Under the pieces are notes generated by a model, which was given only the letters and a program-made list of their open reading frames with translations, was not told the origin of the DNA and did not search any database. This document shows, piece after piece, positions 63,552 to 64,000 of a DNA stretch of 64,000 bases. Position 1 is the first letter of the stretch, and every line of letters begins with the position of its first letter. This DNA comes from Paenibacillus mucilaginosus 3016. Its GTDB lineage: Bacteria; Bacillota; Bacilli; Paenibacillales; NBRC-103111. Position numbers and translations under genes: made by a program. The DNA lies in the NCBI RefSeq assembly GCF_000250655.1, contig NC_016935.1:3304001-3368000 (forward strand), written 5' to 3'.

Positions 63552-64000
63552 ATGTCTGCACAGGTAATCAACGGGAAAGAAATCGTCAGCGCGTACCGCG
63601 CCGAAATCAAGGAACAGGTGGATGCTCTCAAAGACCGCGGCGTTCAGCCCGGTCTTGCGGTCGTGATCGTCGGGGACGATCCGGCTTCACACGTGTATGT
63701 GCGCAACAAGGCAAAGGCCTGTGAGGAAGCGGGCATGCATTCCGAAGTGTACAAGCTGCCGGAAGCAACGCCGGAAGCGGAGGTGCTGGAGCTGATCGGA
63801 AAGCTCAACGCCGACGCTTCCATCCACGGCATCCTGGTGCAGTCGCCGCTGCCGAAGCACATCTCCGAGGAACGGATCGTCGAGAGCATCGATCCGCTCA
63901 AGGACGTCGACTGCTTCCACCCGGTGAACGTGGGCAATCTCATGATCGGCAAGGAAGGCCCTGCGCCTTGCACGCCTGCCGGCGTCATTGAGATCCTGAA
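63552..64000 (+). CDS. folD: bifunctional methylenetetrahydrofolate dehydrogenase/cyclohydrolase, 3' end outside the window
   Basis: The first 149 residues, open to the window edge. Start MSAQVINGKEIVSAYRAEIK after GACGAGGAGGAGACGG. VIVGDDPASHVYVRNKAKAC with the catalytic Lys, GILVQSPLPKHI and DVDCFHPVNVGNL are FolD motifs. It interconverts one-carbon folates; it follows nusB by 21 bp as in Bacillus. Confidence 0.95.
   Translation, partial: MSAQVINGKEIVSAYRAEIKEQVDALKDRGVQPGLAVVIVGDDPASHVYVRNKAKACEEAGMHSEVYKLPEATPEAEVLELIGKLNADASIHGILVQSPLPKHISEERIVESIDPLKDVDCFHPVNVGNLMIGKEGPAPCTPAGVIEIL

Overview
The window reads as chromosomal DNA from a high-GC, spore-forming member of the Bacillales, most probably a Paenibacillus of the P. 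mucilaginosus type. The reasons are strong AGGAGG-type ribosome binding sites, frequent GTG and TTG starts, sigma-A and sigma-E promoters, a complete spoIIIA operon, spore photoproduct lyase, sulfolactate genes, and the gene order mntR-yqhO-yqhP-yqhQ-yqhR-aroQ-yqhT-efp ... yqhV-spoIIIAA-AH-accB-accC-yqhY-nusB-folD known from Bacillus subtilis. The genus assignment is inference from gene content and composition.

Layout. 1-2.9 kb: 3' end of an aldehyde dehydrogenase, a non-coding stretch with a diverged 112-bp direct repeat, a small YdaT-like protein and a stress-type SDR. 3.1-9.1 kb: a MacA/MacB-like operon (adaptor, ATPase, permease) followed by a secreted protein whose frame is broken by one base. 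9.3-11.1 kb: a chromate transporter behind a -24/-12 (sigma-54) promoter match, then an HxlR regulator. 11.8-14.6 kb: a substrate-binding protein, permease and ATPase of the TrpXYZ-like ABC class. 14.8-19.2 kb: a beta-propeller/DUF3889 protein, an ArsR/DUF2087 regulator with a palindromic operator, an inositol-monophosphatase relative, a DUF962 membrane protein and a GNAT acetyltransferase. 19.4-20.3 kb: a reverse-strand PIN-like/RHH-like pair. 20.7-25.7 kb: an MreB paralogue, a racemase-family gene without a normal start codon, and a two-component system whose kinase is split by a frameshift.

26-30.9 kb: small proteins, a repeated hairpin element, yidD, a methionine T-box leader with metG, and a Gfo/Idh oxidoreductase behind paired palindromic operators. 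31-32.7 kb: a GH13-family protein with most catalytic residues replaced. 32.8-36.5 kb: a zinc ABC transporter with a Zur-box-like site, then CcdA. 36.5-43.8 kb: splB and the mntR-yqh-efp block. 43.9-52.8 kb: accessory genes inserted between efp and yqhV (YtoI-like regulator, DUF1361 protein, HAD hydrolase, a small secreted-domain protein, a degenerate histidine phosphatase, aspartokinase II, DUF441 protein, comB/comA). 52.9-64 kb: yqhV, spoIIIA operon, accBC, Asp23/AmaP/DUF2273 cell-envelope stress genes, nusB and the 5' part of folD.

Themes. Metal handling recurs (Zn transporter, MntR, ChrA), as does sporulation (spoIIIA, splB, sulfolactate). Several genes are broken by single-base shifts, mostly in G or C runs (secreted protein, histidine kinase, spoIIIAF twice, spoIIIAG). 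Because SpoIIIAF and SpoIIIAG are needed for sporulation, base-calling errors in high-GC homopolymers are at least as likely as real mutations. The most promising unexplained items are the GH13 pseudoenzyme, a domain shared by two otherwise unrelated secreted/membrane proteins, the PIN-like pair, the repeated hairpin element and the sigma-54-like promoter in front of chrA.
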